This document shows, piece by piece, positions 28,715 to 38,189 of a stretch of 64,000 nucleotides of DNA (position 1 is the first letter of the stretch; every line of letters starts with the position of its first letter). The notes under the pieces are model-generated. The model had not been told where the DNA came from, searched no databases, and saw only the letters and a program-made list of their open reading frames with translations. A program made the translations under genes and the position numbers. This DNA comes from Roseovarius sp. EL26 (GTDB taxonomy: Bacteria > Pseudomonadota > Alphaproteobacteria > Rhodobacterales > Rhodobacteraceae): contig NZ_OUMZ01000006.1 in assembly GCF_900327775.1 (NCBI RefSeq), positions 434,001 to 498,000 on the forward strand, read 5' to 3'.

Positions 28715-30343
28715 ATGGGCTGGATGAGAGACGAAACCGGGCTTGAAAAAAATGCAGCAAACTTTGTTGCGCTGACGCCGCTGTCGCATCTGCGCCGCGC
28801 CGCTCATTTGTTTCCTGACACAGAAGCGGTGATTTACCGCGGATTTCGAACCACTTATGCCCAGTATCATGAACGTTGCACACTTTTGGCTTCGGCTTTG
28901 AATGGGTTGGGCGTACAATCCGGAGATGTGGTGGCGACCCTATTGCCCAATATTCCCGCCCACGCTGAAGCGCATTTTGGCGTGCCAGCTTGTGGGGCGG
29001 TTCTAAATGCGATCAACACCCGCCTCGAACCTAATACCATTGCCTATATTCTGGAGCACGGTGAGGCCAAGGTGATACTGGTTGACACTCAATTGTTGCC
29101 CTCGGTGGTTGCGGCGTTTGAGTTGATGGAAGGCCAGCCTCCGACAGTGATCGAGGTTGCAGATCCACAGGCCGGATTCGCCGCCAGCGGGACGCATACC
29201 GAATACGAAGATTTGTTGGTGCAGGGTGATCCGGCGTTTGAATGGGTCATGCCACAGGATGAGTGGGAGAGCCTCGCGCTAAACTACACTTCGGGCACCA
29301 CTGGGCGGCCCAAGGGCGTGGTGTATCATCACCGCGGCGCTTATCTGATGACTATGGGCACGGCGATCAGCTGGCCAATGCCGCGGGGTACACGGTACCT
29401 GACCATCGTACCGCTGTTTCATTGCAACAACTGGAACCACGTCTGGACCTTGCCCATGATTGGCGGCACCGCGATCTGTTGTCGCGATATCACCGCCAAA
29501 AATATCTATGACGCCATTGCTGATGAAGGAGTTTCGCACTTTGGCGCCGCACCGATCGTTTTGAACACTATTGTGAATGCCAAATCGGAAGAGCGCCGCG
29601 ATTTTGATCACATCGTTCAGGTGTTCACTGCCGGTGCCCCGCCACCCGCCGCTACTCTGCGCGCGATTGAACCGATGGGTTTTCATGTCACACAGGTCTA
29701 TGGCTTGACCGAGACCTACGGCCACGTGACCGAATGCCTGTGGCATGATCACTGGAATGCAGAGCCCGAGGAAGAGCGTTATGCTATCAAGGCACGTACA
29801 GGGGTGTTGATGCCGATGATGGAGGGTATCACCTCGATGGACTCCGAAAGTATGACGCAGATCCCGATGGATAGCACGGCACAGGGTGAGATCATGATCC
29901 GGGGCAATTGCGTGATGAAGGGGTATCTGAAAAATCCTGATGCGACTGCTGAATCTTTTGAAGGCGGGTACTTTCACTCCGGCGACATCGCATTACAGCA
30001 CCCAGATGGTTATCTGAAGATTGCGGACCGGGCCAAGGATATCATCATTTCTGGAGGTGAGAACATCAGCTCGATTGAGATCGAAGGCGTATTGATGAAG
30101 CATCCTGATGTCTTGCTTTGCGCTGTGGTCGCCATGCCGCATGAGAAATGGGGCGAGGTGCCGTGCGCCTTTATCGAGTTGAAAGAAGGCACCAACCCAA
30201 GCGAGGCCGATGTGATCGCCTTTACCCGTGAACATCTCGCAGGGTTCAAAACACCGAAAAAAGTTGTGGTGCAGGAGCTGCCTAAAACCTCGACTGGTAA
30301 GATCCAAAAGTTCGAGTTGCGCAAATCCGTGCAGGATCTGTAA
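28715..30343 (+). CDS. AMP-binding acyl-CoA synthetase
   Basis: ANL-superfamily ligase that activates a carboxylic acid to its CoA thioester through an acyl-adenylate. I start at ATG 28715 (MGWMRDETGLEKNAANFV), preceded by an AGGGGAA site. Of the 542 residues, the P-loop is at about 187-196 (YTSGTTGRPKG), the A5-type motif is QVYGLTETYGHV, the A8 hinge is GGYFHSGDIA...DGYLKIADRAKDIIISGGENIS, and the catalytic lysine is in the A10 motif (PKTSTGKIQKFELR). It resembles medium-chain or DMSP-type (DmdB-like) fatty acyl-CoA ligases of Roseobacters; the acid substrate cannot be fixed from sequence. It may supply acyl-CoA to the operon at 20-26 kb. Confidence 0.9.
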   Translation: MGWMRDETGLEKNAANFVALTPLSHLRRAAHLFPDTEAVIYRGFRTTYAQYHERCTLLASALNGLGVQSGDVVATLLPNIPAHAEAHFGVPACGAVLNAINTRLEPNTIAYILEHGEAKVILVDTQLLPSVVAAFELMEGQPPTVIEVADPQAGFAASGTHTEYEDLLVQGDPAFEWVMPQDEWESLALNYTSGTTGRPKGVVYHHRGAYLMTMGTAISWPMPRGTRYLTIVPLFHCNNWNHVWTLPMIGGTAICCRDITAKNIYDAIADEGVSHFGAAPIVLNTIVNAKSEERRDFDHIVQVFTAGAPPPAATLRAIEPMGFHVTQVYGLTETYGHVTECLWHDHWNAEPEEERYAIKARTGVLMPMMEGITSMDSESMTQIPMDSTAQGEIMIRGNCVMKGYLKNPDATAESFEGGYFHSGDIALQHPDGYLKIADRAKDIIISGGENISSIEIEGVLMKHPDVLLCAVVAMPHEKWGEVPCAFIELKEGTNPSEADVIAFTREHLAGFKTPKKVVVQELPKTSTGKIQKFELRKSVQDL

Positions 30344-30470
30344 CTATCGAACAGAGCCATTCATGCGGTCGGCGTGATCTGTCTGGCTGTATTTTCCCCG
30401 GATGATCTGGGTTCCTGTTGTGCCGGTGCCGTGTTAGGCTTGCCAAAATGGCAGAGCAGGCCAGCAGGAC

Positions 30471-31499
30471 ATGACCGCACTTGAAGAGTATGACCGGATC
30501 GAGGCCGCAGGCCTTTGGCGTGCGTCGCCAGACGCACAGCGCACGGATGCGATTGCCTCTATTGGTGATGCGACCCTCGTAATTACCGATCTGCGGGAGC
30601 GCCCTCTGGCGCATTGGTCATTGCCAGCGGTGCGGCGGGCCAACCCCGGTGAGCTGCCTGCGATCTATCATCCAGATGGTGACACAGGTGAAACGCTTGA
30701 GCTGGCCGAGAGCGAACATTACGTCATTGAGAAAATAGAAAAGATCAGATCTGCGATTGAACGCAAGCGTCCGCACCCTGGTCGTTTGCGTTTGCTGGTG
30801 CTGCTGGCGGTGGTCTTGTCCGTTCTTCTGGGGGCGGTGTTTTGGCTGCCTGGCGCATTGCGTCGTCATGCCGTATCGGTTTTGCCTCAGGTCAATCGTG
30901 CAGAAATTGGCGCGGCCTTGCGTGAGCGAATTCAAACTGTTTCTGGCCCCGCCTGTCAAGAAGACCGAGCCACACCGGCACTGACCCTTTTGGCGCAACG
31001 CGTTGCTTTGGAGGCGGATCATATGCCTACGCTTTTGGTGATGCGTGATGGTGTGCGCGAAACGGTTGGCCTCCCCGGAAATACCATTTTGATTGGCCGC
31101 AATCTGTTGGAAGATTATGAAGAGCCGGGCGTTGTGGCGGGATACCTGATTGCTGAACAGATTCGGGCGGATCTGAATGATCCTTTGTCCGACTTGCTCA
31201 AACATGCGGGGGTTTTGGCAAATATTCGACTGCTGACAACCGGTAGTGTGGGTGAAGATGCGCTGCAAGCTTATGCTGAGAATTTGCTGACAAAGCCTAA
31301 GGTGCCGCTTGAGGATCAAATCCTTTTGCCCGCTTTTGAAGCCCGACAGGTGGCATCCAGCCCCTATGCTTATGCGCTGGATGTCTCAGGTGAAAGCACT
31401 CTTGGCTTGATCGAGGCTGACCCTTTAACAGGTGCGCAATCCGGATCTGTTTTGAGTGACGCGGATTGGCTGAGTTTGCAGGGTATCTGCGGCAACTGA
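30471..31499 (+). CDS. Single-pass membrane protein of unknown function
   Basis: A 342-residue protein. The N-terminal 100 residues are cytosolic-type (ending in EKIRSAIERKRPHPGR), then one membrane helix at about 107-128 (LLVLLAVVLSVLLGAVFW), then a roughly 210-residue outer domain with no motif I recognise. It contains LVMRDGVRETVGLPGNTILIGRNLLEDYEEPGVVAGYLIAEQI, vaguely reminiscent of the core of membrane-associated peptidase-like families but without an HEXXH motif. It is monocistronic by context and convergent with the next gene, whose stop codon is only 3 bp away. Probably a lineage-conserved Rhodobacteraceae protein. Confidence 0.8.
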   Translation: MTALEEYDRIEAAGLWRASPDAQRTDAIASIGDATLVITDLRERPLAHWSLPAVRRANPGELPAIYHPDGDTGETLELAESEHYVIEKIEKIRSAIERKRPHPGRLRLLVLLAVVLSVLLGAVFWLPGALRRHAVSVLPQVNRAEIGAALRERIQTVSGPACQEDRATPALTLLAQRVALEADHMPTLLVMRDGVRETVGLPGNTILIGRNLLEDYEEPGVVAGYLIAEQIRADLNDPLSDLLKHAGVLANIRLLTTGSVGEDALQAYAENLLTKPKVPLEDQILLPAFEARQVASSPYAYALDVSGESTLGLIEADPLTGAQSGSVLSDADWLSLQGICGN

Positions 31500-31500
31500 G

Positions 31501-31524
31501 AATTACCTGTCGCGACGGGTAATT
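31501..31524. terminator. Palindromic hairpin at the convergent gene ends
   Basis: AATTACC and GGTAATT arms close a further paired GTC/GAC segment with one G-U wobble, making a nearly perfect palindrome at 31501-31524. It spans the last codons of the minus-strand gene and the few bases after the plus-strand stop. It could terminate both transcripts. The T tract after it on the plus strand is weak (TTTGATTT). Confidence 0.55.
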
Positions 31525-31907
31525 TGATTTCGTGTCTGCTCTGAAGGGGCGGCGCGCGGAACGGTACGGCTGAGAATCCGGTTAGATTGCTCGACACCTG
31601 ACAGCGTTTGATGCGCGCGTTTGGGGTTAAGTCGTTCCTCCCCCCAAACCGGTTTGTAGCCGGATGGGATAGCGGTGATCTCAGCAGCACTTTTTTGGCT
31701 TTGGTAGACGTGTTTAGGCACGACACGGGTTTGCGATGTCACCACAATCTCTGGTCCTGCGATCTGCTTTGCCTGAACGCCAGATTTTCCAGAGTGCAGG
31801 CGCAGCTCGGATGGTTCCGTTGATTGAGCGTGTGCTATAGATGTGATGGCGGTGATCACCAGCAATGCCGTCGTCAGCATTCGGAATATTATCATCTCGA
31901 AACTCAT
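31503..31907 (-). CDS. Small exported protein of unknown function
   Basis: From the ATG at 31907 the product is 134 residues with a signal peptide (MSFEMIIFRMLTTALLVITAITSIAHAQ). An in-frame extension to 32006 would place about 33 residues before the signal and is rejected; a second ATG four codons in has a weak GAG upstream. The mature part is basic and Ser/Arg/Gln-rich, with no recognised domain. It lies 111 bp downstream of upp on the same strand and may be read through from it. Its end overlaps a palindromic hairpin. Confidence 0.65.
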   Translation of the reverse strand: MSFEMIIFRMLTTALLVITAITSIAHAQSTEPSELRLHSGKSGVQAKQIAGPEIVVTSQTRVVPKHVYQSQKSAAEITAIPSGYKPVWGEERLNPKRAHQTLSGVEQSNRILSRTVPRAAPSEQTRNQITRRDR

Positions 31908-32018
31908 CTTGTTGTTGATACAGGTACGGCGCAGAAGGCTTGGGAAAATGCTGTCCGTTATGTAGGTAGTACCTGATTTATGCATCTGACTTTCCAGGGG
32001 GTGCAATGATGATCGGGG

Positions 32019-32651
32019 TTACTTGGTGCCAAACATCCGGTCGCCCGCATCCCCAAGGCCGGGCAAGATGTAACCCACATCGTTCAATCGTTCATCCAGA
32101 GAGGCCGTGATTATGGGCACGTCAGGATGTGCGTTCTTCATGGTCTCAACACCTTCCGGTGTTGCCAGAAGACATAAGAAACGAATGTTCTTTGCACCGG
32201 CCTTTTTTATCAGATCAATTGCCGCGGCGGATGAATTCCCTGTCGCCAGCATCGGGTCAACTGCAATGACGATCCTTTCTTGCAAGTGATCGGGCAGTTT
32301 CTGATAATACTGCACAGGTTTTAGTGTCGCTTCGTCGCGGTATAGTCCAATAAACCCGACCCGGGCTGAGGGGATGACGTCACGCATTCCATCCAGCATG
32401 CCGTTACCCGCGCGCAAGATAGAGACCAATGCAAGTTTACGGCCCGCAAGTGAAGGCGCTTCCATCTGTTGAAGTGGTGTTTCAATCGTTCGCGTGGTCA
32501 GGGGAAGGTCGCGGGTTGCTTCATATGTCAGAAGCTGGCTGATTTCCCGCAGAAGCTGGCAGAAGGCCGCAGTCGAGGTCGTTGTTTCGCGCATCAAGGT
32601 GAGTTTGTGTTGAATCATCGGGTGCTTAACAATGGTCAGATGATCGGTCAT
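32019..32651 (-). CDS. upp: Uracil phosphoribosyltransferase
   Basis: Pyrimidine salvage enzyme that converts uracil and PRPP to UMP. The 210-residue product begins [21 protein letters not shown], typical of Upp, and has the PRPP-binding loop [23 protein letters not shown] at about 128-150 and the uracil-binding C-terminal [16 protein letters not shown]. It is divergent from maeB with a 204-bp spacer. Nothing is unusual. Confidence 0.96.
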   Translation of the reverse strand: MTDHLTIVKHPMIQHKLTLMRETTTSTAAFCQLLREISQLLTYEATRDLPLTTRTIETPLQQMEAPSLAGRKLALVSILRAGNGMLDGMRDVIPSARVGFIGLYRDEATLKPVQYYQKLPDHLQERIVIAVDPMLATGNSSAAAIDLIKKAGAKNIRFLCLLATPEGVETMKNAHPDVPIITASLDERLNDVGYILPGLGDAGDRMFGTK

Positions 32652-32855
32652 TTCGTTGGCTCCTGATTGCGTCCTTTCATGGGTTATTCCACGAATAGAG
32701 CTGATGAGGCAACGTGCATTGATCGCTTAGTTTTGAAAGACCTTAGATTTCACATTGCTTTGTAAATCTCAGCCTTGCACAGTATGGTAAATAAACGGTG
32801 GCGCTGAGTGGCTGAAAAAAGTAGTTTAGCGTTAAACTAATTTTGGGAGAGTGAA

Positions 32856-35135
32856 GTGAGCGATAATACACGAGAAAGCCTGCGTCAGGCGGCGTTGAAG
32901 TATCATGAGTTTCCTCGACCTGGTAAATTAGAAATACGCGCGACCAAGCCGCTGGCAAATGGTCGCGATCTGGCGCGAGCCTATTCACCCGGAGTGGCCG
33001 AAGCCTGTCTGGAAATCAAAGAAGACCCTTCTACCGCGAACCGATACACATCGCGCGGTAACCTTGTCGCTGTGGTTTCAAACGGCACGGCCGTCTTGGG
33101 ATTGGGTAACATTGGCGCCCTGGCCTCTAAGCCGGTGATGGAGGGCAAGGCCGTTCTGTTCAAAAAATTCGCCAACATCGACTGCTTTGACATCGAAGTG
33201 GACGAACTCGATCCTGAGAAACTGGCCGATATAGTTTGTGCTTTAGGGCCGACATTTGGCGCGATCAACCTGGAGGACATCAAAGCACCAGATTGCTTTG
33301 TTGTTGAAAAACTGTGTCGCGAGCGAATGGATATCCCCGTGTTTCACGATGACCAACATGGCACGGCGATTGTTGTTGGTGCGGCTGCCACCAATGCCTT
33401 GCATGTAGCGGGCAAGAAATTTGAAGATATCAAGATTGTCTCAACCGGTGGCGGCGCAGCTGGCATTGCTTGTCTGAACTTGCTGCTGAAACTGGGAGTG
33501 AAGCGCGAGAATGTCTGGCTGTGTGATATTCAGGGATTGGTCTATGAAGGCCGGGTTGAGGATATGAATCCACACAAGGCGGCTTTTGCGCAAAAGACAG
33601 ACAAACGCATCTTGGATGATGTGATCGAAGGGGCGGATATGTTCCTAGGCCTATCGGGGCCGGGTGTATTAAAGCCGGAGCTGGTCAAGCAAATGACCGA
33701 CGACCCAATCATTTTTGCCTTGGCCAACCCGACGCCCGAAATCATGCCTGAGCTGGCGCGTGAGGCCGCGCCTGGGGCGATTATCGCAACTGGGCGCAGT
33801 GATTTTCCCAATCAGGTGAACAATGTCCTGTGTTTCCCTTTCATTTTCCGCGGGGCGCTGGATGTTGGCGCAACCGAGATCAATGACGCCATGCAGATTG
33901 CCTGTGTCGAAGGCATCGCCGAACTGGCGCGCGCGACCACAAGTGCGGAGGCGGCAGCGGCGTATAAGGGCGAACAACTGACGTTTGGGGCGGATTACCT
34001 GATCCCCAAGCCGTTTGATCCGCGCCTGTCAGGCATTGTCTCAACCGCTGTGGCGCGTGCTGCAATGGAAACTGGTGTGGCGAAAGCTCCGATCGATGAC
34101 TTGCATGCCTACAAAGAAAAACTGGACGCCAGTGTCTATAAATCCGCCCTGCTGATGCGCCCGGTGTTTGAGGCGGCTGAGCAAGCTTCACGCAAGATCG
34201 TCTTCGCCGAAGGTGAGGATGAGCGCGTACTTAGGGCCGCGCAGGCGATTTTAGAGGAAACGACCGAGCAGCCGATCTTGATCGGTCGTCCTGATGTGAT
34301 CAATCGCCGGTGCGAGCGGCTGGGTCTGGATATCCGGCCAGACAAGGACTTTCACCTTGTGAACCCGGAAAATGACCCGCGATATCGTGATTACTGGGGT
34401 AGCTATCACGAGATTATGCAGCGCAAAGGTGTCACGCCAGATCTGGCCAAGGCGATCATGCGCACCAATAGCACGGCCATTGGCGCCGTAATGGTGCACC
34501 GCGGTGAAGCGGATAGTTTAATTTGTGGGACGTTCGGCGAATTCCGCTGGCATATGAATTATGTCCAGCAGGTGTTGGGGGATGATGATCATTACCCGCA
34601 CGGCGCATTGTCGCTGATGATTTTGGAAGACGGTCCCCTGTTTATTGCCGATACCCATGTGCGGGTCTTTCCAACACCTGAGCAGCTGGCTGAAACGGCG
34701 ATTGGCGCGGCCCGTCATGTGCGCCGCTTTGGGGTGGAACCCAAGATCGCCTTCTGCTCGCAATCACAGTTCGGCAATCAAGGGAGCGATTCAGGTAAAC
34801 GTCTACGTGGCGCGATTGAGATCCTGAACAGTGCTCCTCGGGATTTCTGCTACGAGGGGGAAATGAATGTTGATGCTGCGCTGGATGCTGAACTGCGGGC
34901 GCGCCTATTGCCTGACAACCGAATGGAAGGCGCGGCGAATGTGTTGATCTTTTCAAATGCGGATGCGGCTTCGGGCGTGCGCAATATTCTGAAGATGAAA
35001 GCCGGCGGACTAGAGGTGGGACCGATCCTGATGGGCATGGGTAACCGCGCACACATTGTGACGCCGGGTGTGACCGCGCGCGGCTTGCTCAACATGGCGG
35101 CCATCGCAGGGACGCCGGTTCAGCAATATGGGTAA
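32856..35135 (+). CDS. maeB: NADP-dependent malic enzyme with phosphotransacetylase-like C-terminal domain
   Basis: Oxidative decarboxylation of malate to pyruvate, yielding NADPH. The start is GTG 32856 with a GGGAGAG ribosome site. The N-terminal malic-enzyme domain (about 1-430) shows AYSPGVAEACLEI, FHDDQHGTAIVVGAA and the Rossmann-type KIVSTGGGAAGIACLNLL. The C-terminal region (about 440-759) is a phosphotransacetylase-like domain (VFAEGEDERVLRAA...GALSLMILEDGPLFIADTHV). This MaeB architecture is known, and the second domain is usually regulatory rather than catalytic. In this window it fits with the C4-acid output of the ethylmalonyl-CoA pathway. Confidence 0.95.
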   Translation: MSDNTRESLRQAALKYHEFPRPGKLEIRATKPLANGRDLARAYSPGVAEACLEIKEDPSTANRYTSRGNLVAVVSNGTAVLGLGNIGALASKPVMEGKAVLFKKFANIDCFDIEVDELDPEKLADIVCALGPTFGAINLEDIKAPDCFVVEKLCRERMDIPVFHDDQHGTAIVVGAAATNALHVAGKKFEDIKIVSTGGGAAGIACLNLLLKLGVKRENVWLCDIQGLVYEGRVEDMNPHKAAFAQKTDKRILDDVIEGADMFLGLSGPGVLKPELVKQMTDDPIIFALANPTPEIMPELAREAAPGAIIATGRSDFPNQVNNVLCFPFIFRGALDVGATEINDAMQIACVEGIAELARATTSAEAAAAYKGEQLTFGADYLIPKPFDPRLSGIVSTAVARAAMETGVAKAPIDDLHAYKEKLDASVYKSALLMRPVFEAAEQASRKIVFAEGEDERVLRAAQAILEETTEQPILIGRPDVINRRCERLGLDIRPDKDFHLVNPENDPRYRDYWGSYHEIMQRKGVTPDLAKAIMRTNSTAIGAVMVHRGEADSLICGTFGEFRWHMNYVQQVLGDDDHYPHGALSLMILEDGPLFIADTHVRVFPTPEQLAETAIGAARHVRRFGVEPKIAFCSQSQFGNQGSDSGKRLRGAIEILNSAPRDFCYEGEMNVDAALDAELRARLLPDNRMEGAANVLIFSNADAASGVRNILKMKAGGLEVGPILMGMGNRAHIVTPGVTARGLLNMAAIAGTPVQQYG

Positions 35136-35168
35136 TGAATGATTCTGTTGTAGGTTTGCATCCTTGTA

Positions 35169-35275
35169 TTAGCAAATTTGCAGTTCGTGAGATTATGAGC
35201 CTTAGGGGCCTCATTTTAATAAAGTTTGCAAAAGTTTGCAGGGTCATATCGTGTTATTCTGCAAATTTCCTGCGG
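35169..35275. promoter_or_regulatory. Cluster of GCAAA/TTTGC elements upstream of prpE
   Basis: The prpE promoter region contains GCAAATTTGC (a perfect 10-bp palindrome, 35172-35181), TTTGCAAA at 35225-35232 directly followed by TTTGCAG at 35235-35241, and CTGCAAATTTCCTGC at 35259-35273. I recall TTTGCAAA-type paired sites as the binding motif of the short-chain acyl-CoA regulator PccR in Rhodobacter sphaeroides, so these are candidate ScfR/PccR sites. Confidence 0.55.
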
Positions 35276-35359
35276 TAATCCGACGCGTTTGCATGCAAGA
35301 CCCTTGCCGGATGGGTCTGGCGTTTCGTAACACTTTGGCAAGGGATGGAGAGGAATACC

Positions 35360-37252
35360 ATGGTATACAAAGATGTTTATGAAGGCTGGAAACGTGATCC
35401 AGAGGCGTTTTGGATGACCGCAGCCGAGGCGATTGATTGGGATCAAAAGCCCAGTAAGGCGCTGTTTGGTGACAATGCTCCTTTGTACGAATGGTTCTGC
35501 GACGGCAAGGTCAACACTTGTTACAACGCCGTGGACCGCCATGTCGAAAATGGTCGGGGTGAACAGGTTGCCATTATTCATGACAGCCCGATCACCGACA
35601 GCACCACCAAGATCACCTATGCCGAATTGCAGACGCGTGTTGCCTCGCTTGCCGGGGCGCTGAGCACGAAGGGCGTGACCAAAGGCGATAGGGTGATCAT
35701 CTATATGCCGATGGTGCCCGAGGCACTGGAGGCGATGCTGGCCTGCTCCCGGATCGGCGCCGTTCATTCGGTGGTTTTTGGTGGGTTTGCTGCCAATGAG
35801 CTGGCGGTACGGATCGATGATGCGCAGCCAAAGGCAATTATTGCAGCATCCTGTGGATTAGAGCCGGGGCGCGTGGTGGAATACAAACCGCTTTTGGATG
35901 GCGCTGTTGAATTGGCGGCGCACAAGCCAGAGTTTTGCGTGATCTTGCAGCGTGAGCAGTGTGCTGCTGCGATGACGAATCGCGATTTTGATTGGCATGG
36001 CTTTCAAGAGGGCACTGCGCCTGCCGATTGCGTTCCGGTTGAGGGAAATCATCCGGCCTATATTCTATATACCTCTGGTACCACCGGTGCGCCCAAGGGG
36101 GTTGTGCGACCAACCGGAGGGCATCTGGTTGCGCTCAATTGGACTATGAAGAACATCTATGATGTTGATCCCGGCGATGTGTTCTGGGCGGCGTCTGATG
36201 TCGGTTGGGTCGTTGGGCATAGTTATATCTGCTATGCCCCACTCATCCATGGCAACACGACGATTGTGTTTGAAGGCAAGCCCATTGGCACCCCGGATGC
36301 AGGCACCTTCTGGCGGGTTATTGCGGAACACAATGTGCGCAGTTTCTTTACTGCGCCCACGGCATTCCGAGCGATCAAACGCGAAGACCCCACAGGCGAG
36401 TATATCAAGAAATACGATATTTCAGGCCTGCGCGCGCTCTATCTGGCTGGCGAACGGGCTGATCCTGACACGATTGAATGGGCGCAAGAAATCATGGGTG
36501 TGCCGGTTTATGATCACTGGTGGCAGACCGAAACTGGCTACACCATTGTGGGCAATCCAGCGGGGATTGAGGCGTTACCGGTCAAAATCGGATCGCCCAC
36601 TGTTGCCATGCCGGGCTATGATGTGCAGGTGCTTGATGATGCGGGGCATCCTTTGGGGGCAAATGAGCTGGGCGCAATTGCGGTTAAGCTGCCTTTACCA
36701 CCGGGCACATTGCCGACCCTTTGGAATGCCGAAGATCGTTTTAAAAAGAGTTACCTCAACACCTTTCCCGGATATTATGAAACCGGCGATGCAGGTATGA
36801 TCGATGAAGATGGTTATCTCTATATCATGGCGCGCACTGATGATGTGATCAACGTCGCCGGGCACCGCCTGTCCACAGGCGGTATGGAAGAGGTGCTTGC
36901 TGCTCATCCAGATGTGGCCGAGTGCGCGGTGATTGGTGTGACCGATCAGCTAAAGGGGCAGTTGCCTGTTGGCTTTGTTTGCCTGACCAAAGGTGTCGAC
37001 CGCGCACATGTCGATATTACGACTGAATGCGTCAAACTGGTGCGCGAAAAGATCGGCCCGGTGGCCGCGTTCAAGCTGGCGGTTGTGGTGGACCGGTTAC
37101 CCAAAACCCGTTCTGGCAAAATCCTGCGTGGAACGATGGTAAAAATCGCTGACAATGAAGACTTCAAAATGCCGGCGACAATCGATGATCCGGTCATCCT
37201 GGATGAAATCCGCACCGCGTTGAAAACGATCGGCTACGCGGGCGGGTCCTAG
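35360..37252 (+). CDS. prpE: Propionyl-CoA synthetase
   Basis: Activates propionate (and less well acetate) to the CoA thioester via an acyl-AMP. I start at ATG 35360 (MVYKDVYEGWKRDPEAFWM) because GGAGAGGA lies at 35346-35353; an in-frame ATG at 35345 would include that ribosome site in the coding region. The 630 residues match PrpE. Motifs are the P-loop YTSGTTGAPKGVVR, PrpE-like GDVFWAASDVGWVVGHSYI, YDHWWQTETG and the C-terminal acylation-site motif RLPKTRSGKILRG with the catalytic lysine. It ends 3 bp from the convergent nadK stop. Control by acyl-CoA-responsive sites upstream is inferred. Confidence 0.93.
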   Translation: MVYKDVYEGWKRDPEAFWMTAAEAIDWDQKPSKALFGDNAPLYEWFCDGKVNTCYNAVDRHVENGRGEQVAIIHDSPITDSTTKITYAELQTRVASLAGALSTKGVTKGDRVIIYMPMVPEALEAMLACSRIGAVHSVVFGGFAANELAVRIDDAQPKAIIAASCGLEPGRVVEYKPLLDGAVELAAHKPEFCVILQREQCAAAMTNRDFDWHGFQEGTAPADCVPVEGNHPAYILYTSGTTGAPKGVVRPTGGHLVALNWTMKNIYDVDPGDVFWAASDVGWVVGHSYICYAPLIHGNTTIVFEGKPIGTPDAGTFWRVIAEHNVRSFFTAPTAFRAIKREDPTGEYIKKYDISGLRALYLAGERADPDTIEWAQEIMGVPVYDHWWQTETGYTIVGNPAGIEALPVKIGSPTVAMPGYDVQVLDDAGHPLGANELGAIAVKLPLPPGTLPTLWNAEDRFKKSYLNTFPGYYETGDAGMIDEDGYLYIMARTDDVINVAGHRLSTGGMEEVLAAHPDVAECAVIGVTDQLKGQLPVGFVCLTKGVDRAHVDITTECVKLVREKIGPVAAFKLAVVVDRLPKTRSGKILRGTMVKIADNEDFKMPATIDDPVILDEIRTALKTIGYAGGS

Positions 37253-37255
37253 GCC

Positions 37256-38017
37256 TTACTCAAATTGTTCCCGGATCAGGCGTTCTTCGAGCCCATGACC
37301 GGGATCAAACAAGATGCGGTGACAGATGTCGGGGCGGGATGCGACCTCGACCCACAGGATGTTTTCAATCCATCCACCCGGGGTATCAACACTGACAGGG
37401 CGTTTTTTTGGGTTGAGAACATCAAACCGCACGGTCGCGCTATTTTGTAGTAAGGCCCCACGCCAACGTCGGGGGCGAAAAGGTGCCACAGCTGTGAGGG
37501 CAAGTACATCAGAGCCGATTGGCAGAATCGGCCCGTGCGCGCTGTAGTTATAGGCGGTTGATCCGGCAGGTGTGGCAACAAGCGCGCCGTCGCAAACCAA
37601 TTCTTCTAATCGCAGACGGCCATCGATGGTGATTTTCAGCTTCGCCGCTTGCGGGCCAGCTCGGAGCAAAGAGACCTCGTTAATTGCCAACGCTTCATGA
37701 AACGCGCCATCAGAACATTCAGCGCGCATCGATAGAGGGTTTATGATTTCTTCTTCAGCCTCGTCCAGGCGTTCCAGCAAGTCGGACTCGCTATATTCGT
37801 TCATTAGGAAACCGACAGTGCCACGGTTCATACCATATACAGGAATGTCCAACTTTTGCGTAGCGTGCAGAGTTTGTAGCATAAAACCATCGCCGCCTAA
37901 TGCGACGATGACATCGGCCTCTTGTTCATCGACGTTCCCGAATCGGGATGCTAGCGCCGCGCGAGCGGTTTGTGCGACGGGTGCGTCACTGGCAACAAAG
38001 GCGATCTTACGCGGCAT
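37256..38017 (-). CDS. nadK: NAD kinase
   Basis: Phosphorylates NAD to NADP in the cytoplasm. The 253-residue protein has the catalytic GGDG motif at about 41-44 ([16 protein letters not shown]), the [11 protein letters not shown] segment, and the conserved domain with [22 protein letters not shown]. It is slightly short, as is usual for alphaproteobacterial NadK. The gene is convergent with prpE, separated by 3 bp, and divergent from glyA across 172 bp. Confidence 0.95.
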   Translation of the reverse strand: MPRKIAFVASDAPVAQTARAALASRFGNVDEQEADVIVALGGDGFMLQTLHATQKLDIPVYGMNRGTVGFLMNEYSESDLLERLDEAEEEIINPLSMRAECSDGAFHEALAINEVSLLRAGPQAAKLKITIDGRLRLEELVCDGALVATPAGSTAYNYSAHGPILPIGSDVLALTAVAPFRPRRWRGALLQNSATVRFDVLNPKKRPVSVDTPGGWIENILWVEVASRPDICHRILFDPGHGLEERLIREQFE

Positions 38018-38189
38018 TCTGGTCTGACCCGTTTCCTAAGGACTGAATTCGGTTCCAATCGAAGCATATCTCGCACAACATGACCAGTGGTGACGGTCCT
38101 GCAAAGCTATTTGTCGTTTTATGGTCTTCCGTAAGGGCAGGGTTTCCGATAGGAAATCTAGCAAATTAATCCCTGACGGAGTGTCCACC

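Noticed and set aside
38018..38189. A riboswitch in the glyA leader
   Set aside because: The leader contains purine-rich and paired stretches but I could not match it to any known riboswitch consensus (glycine, SAM-II or SAM/SAH type).
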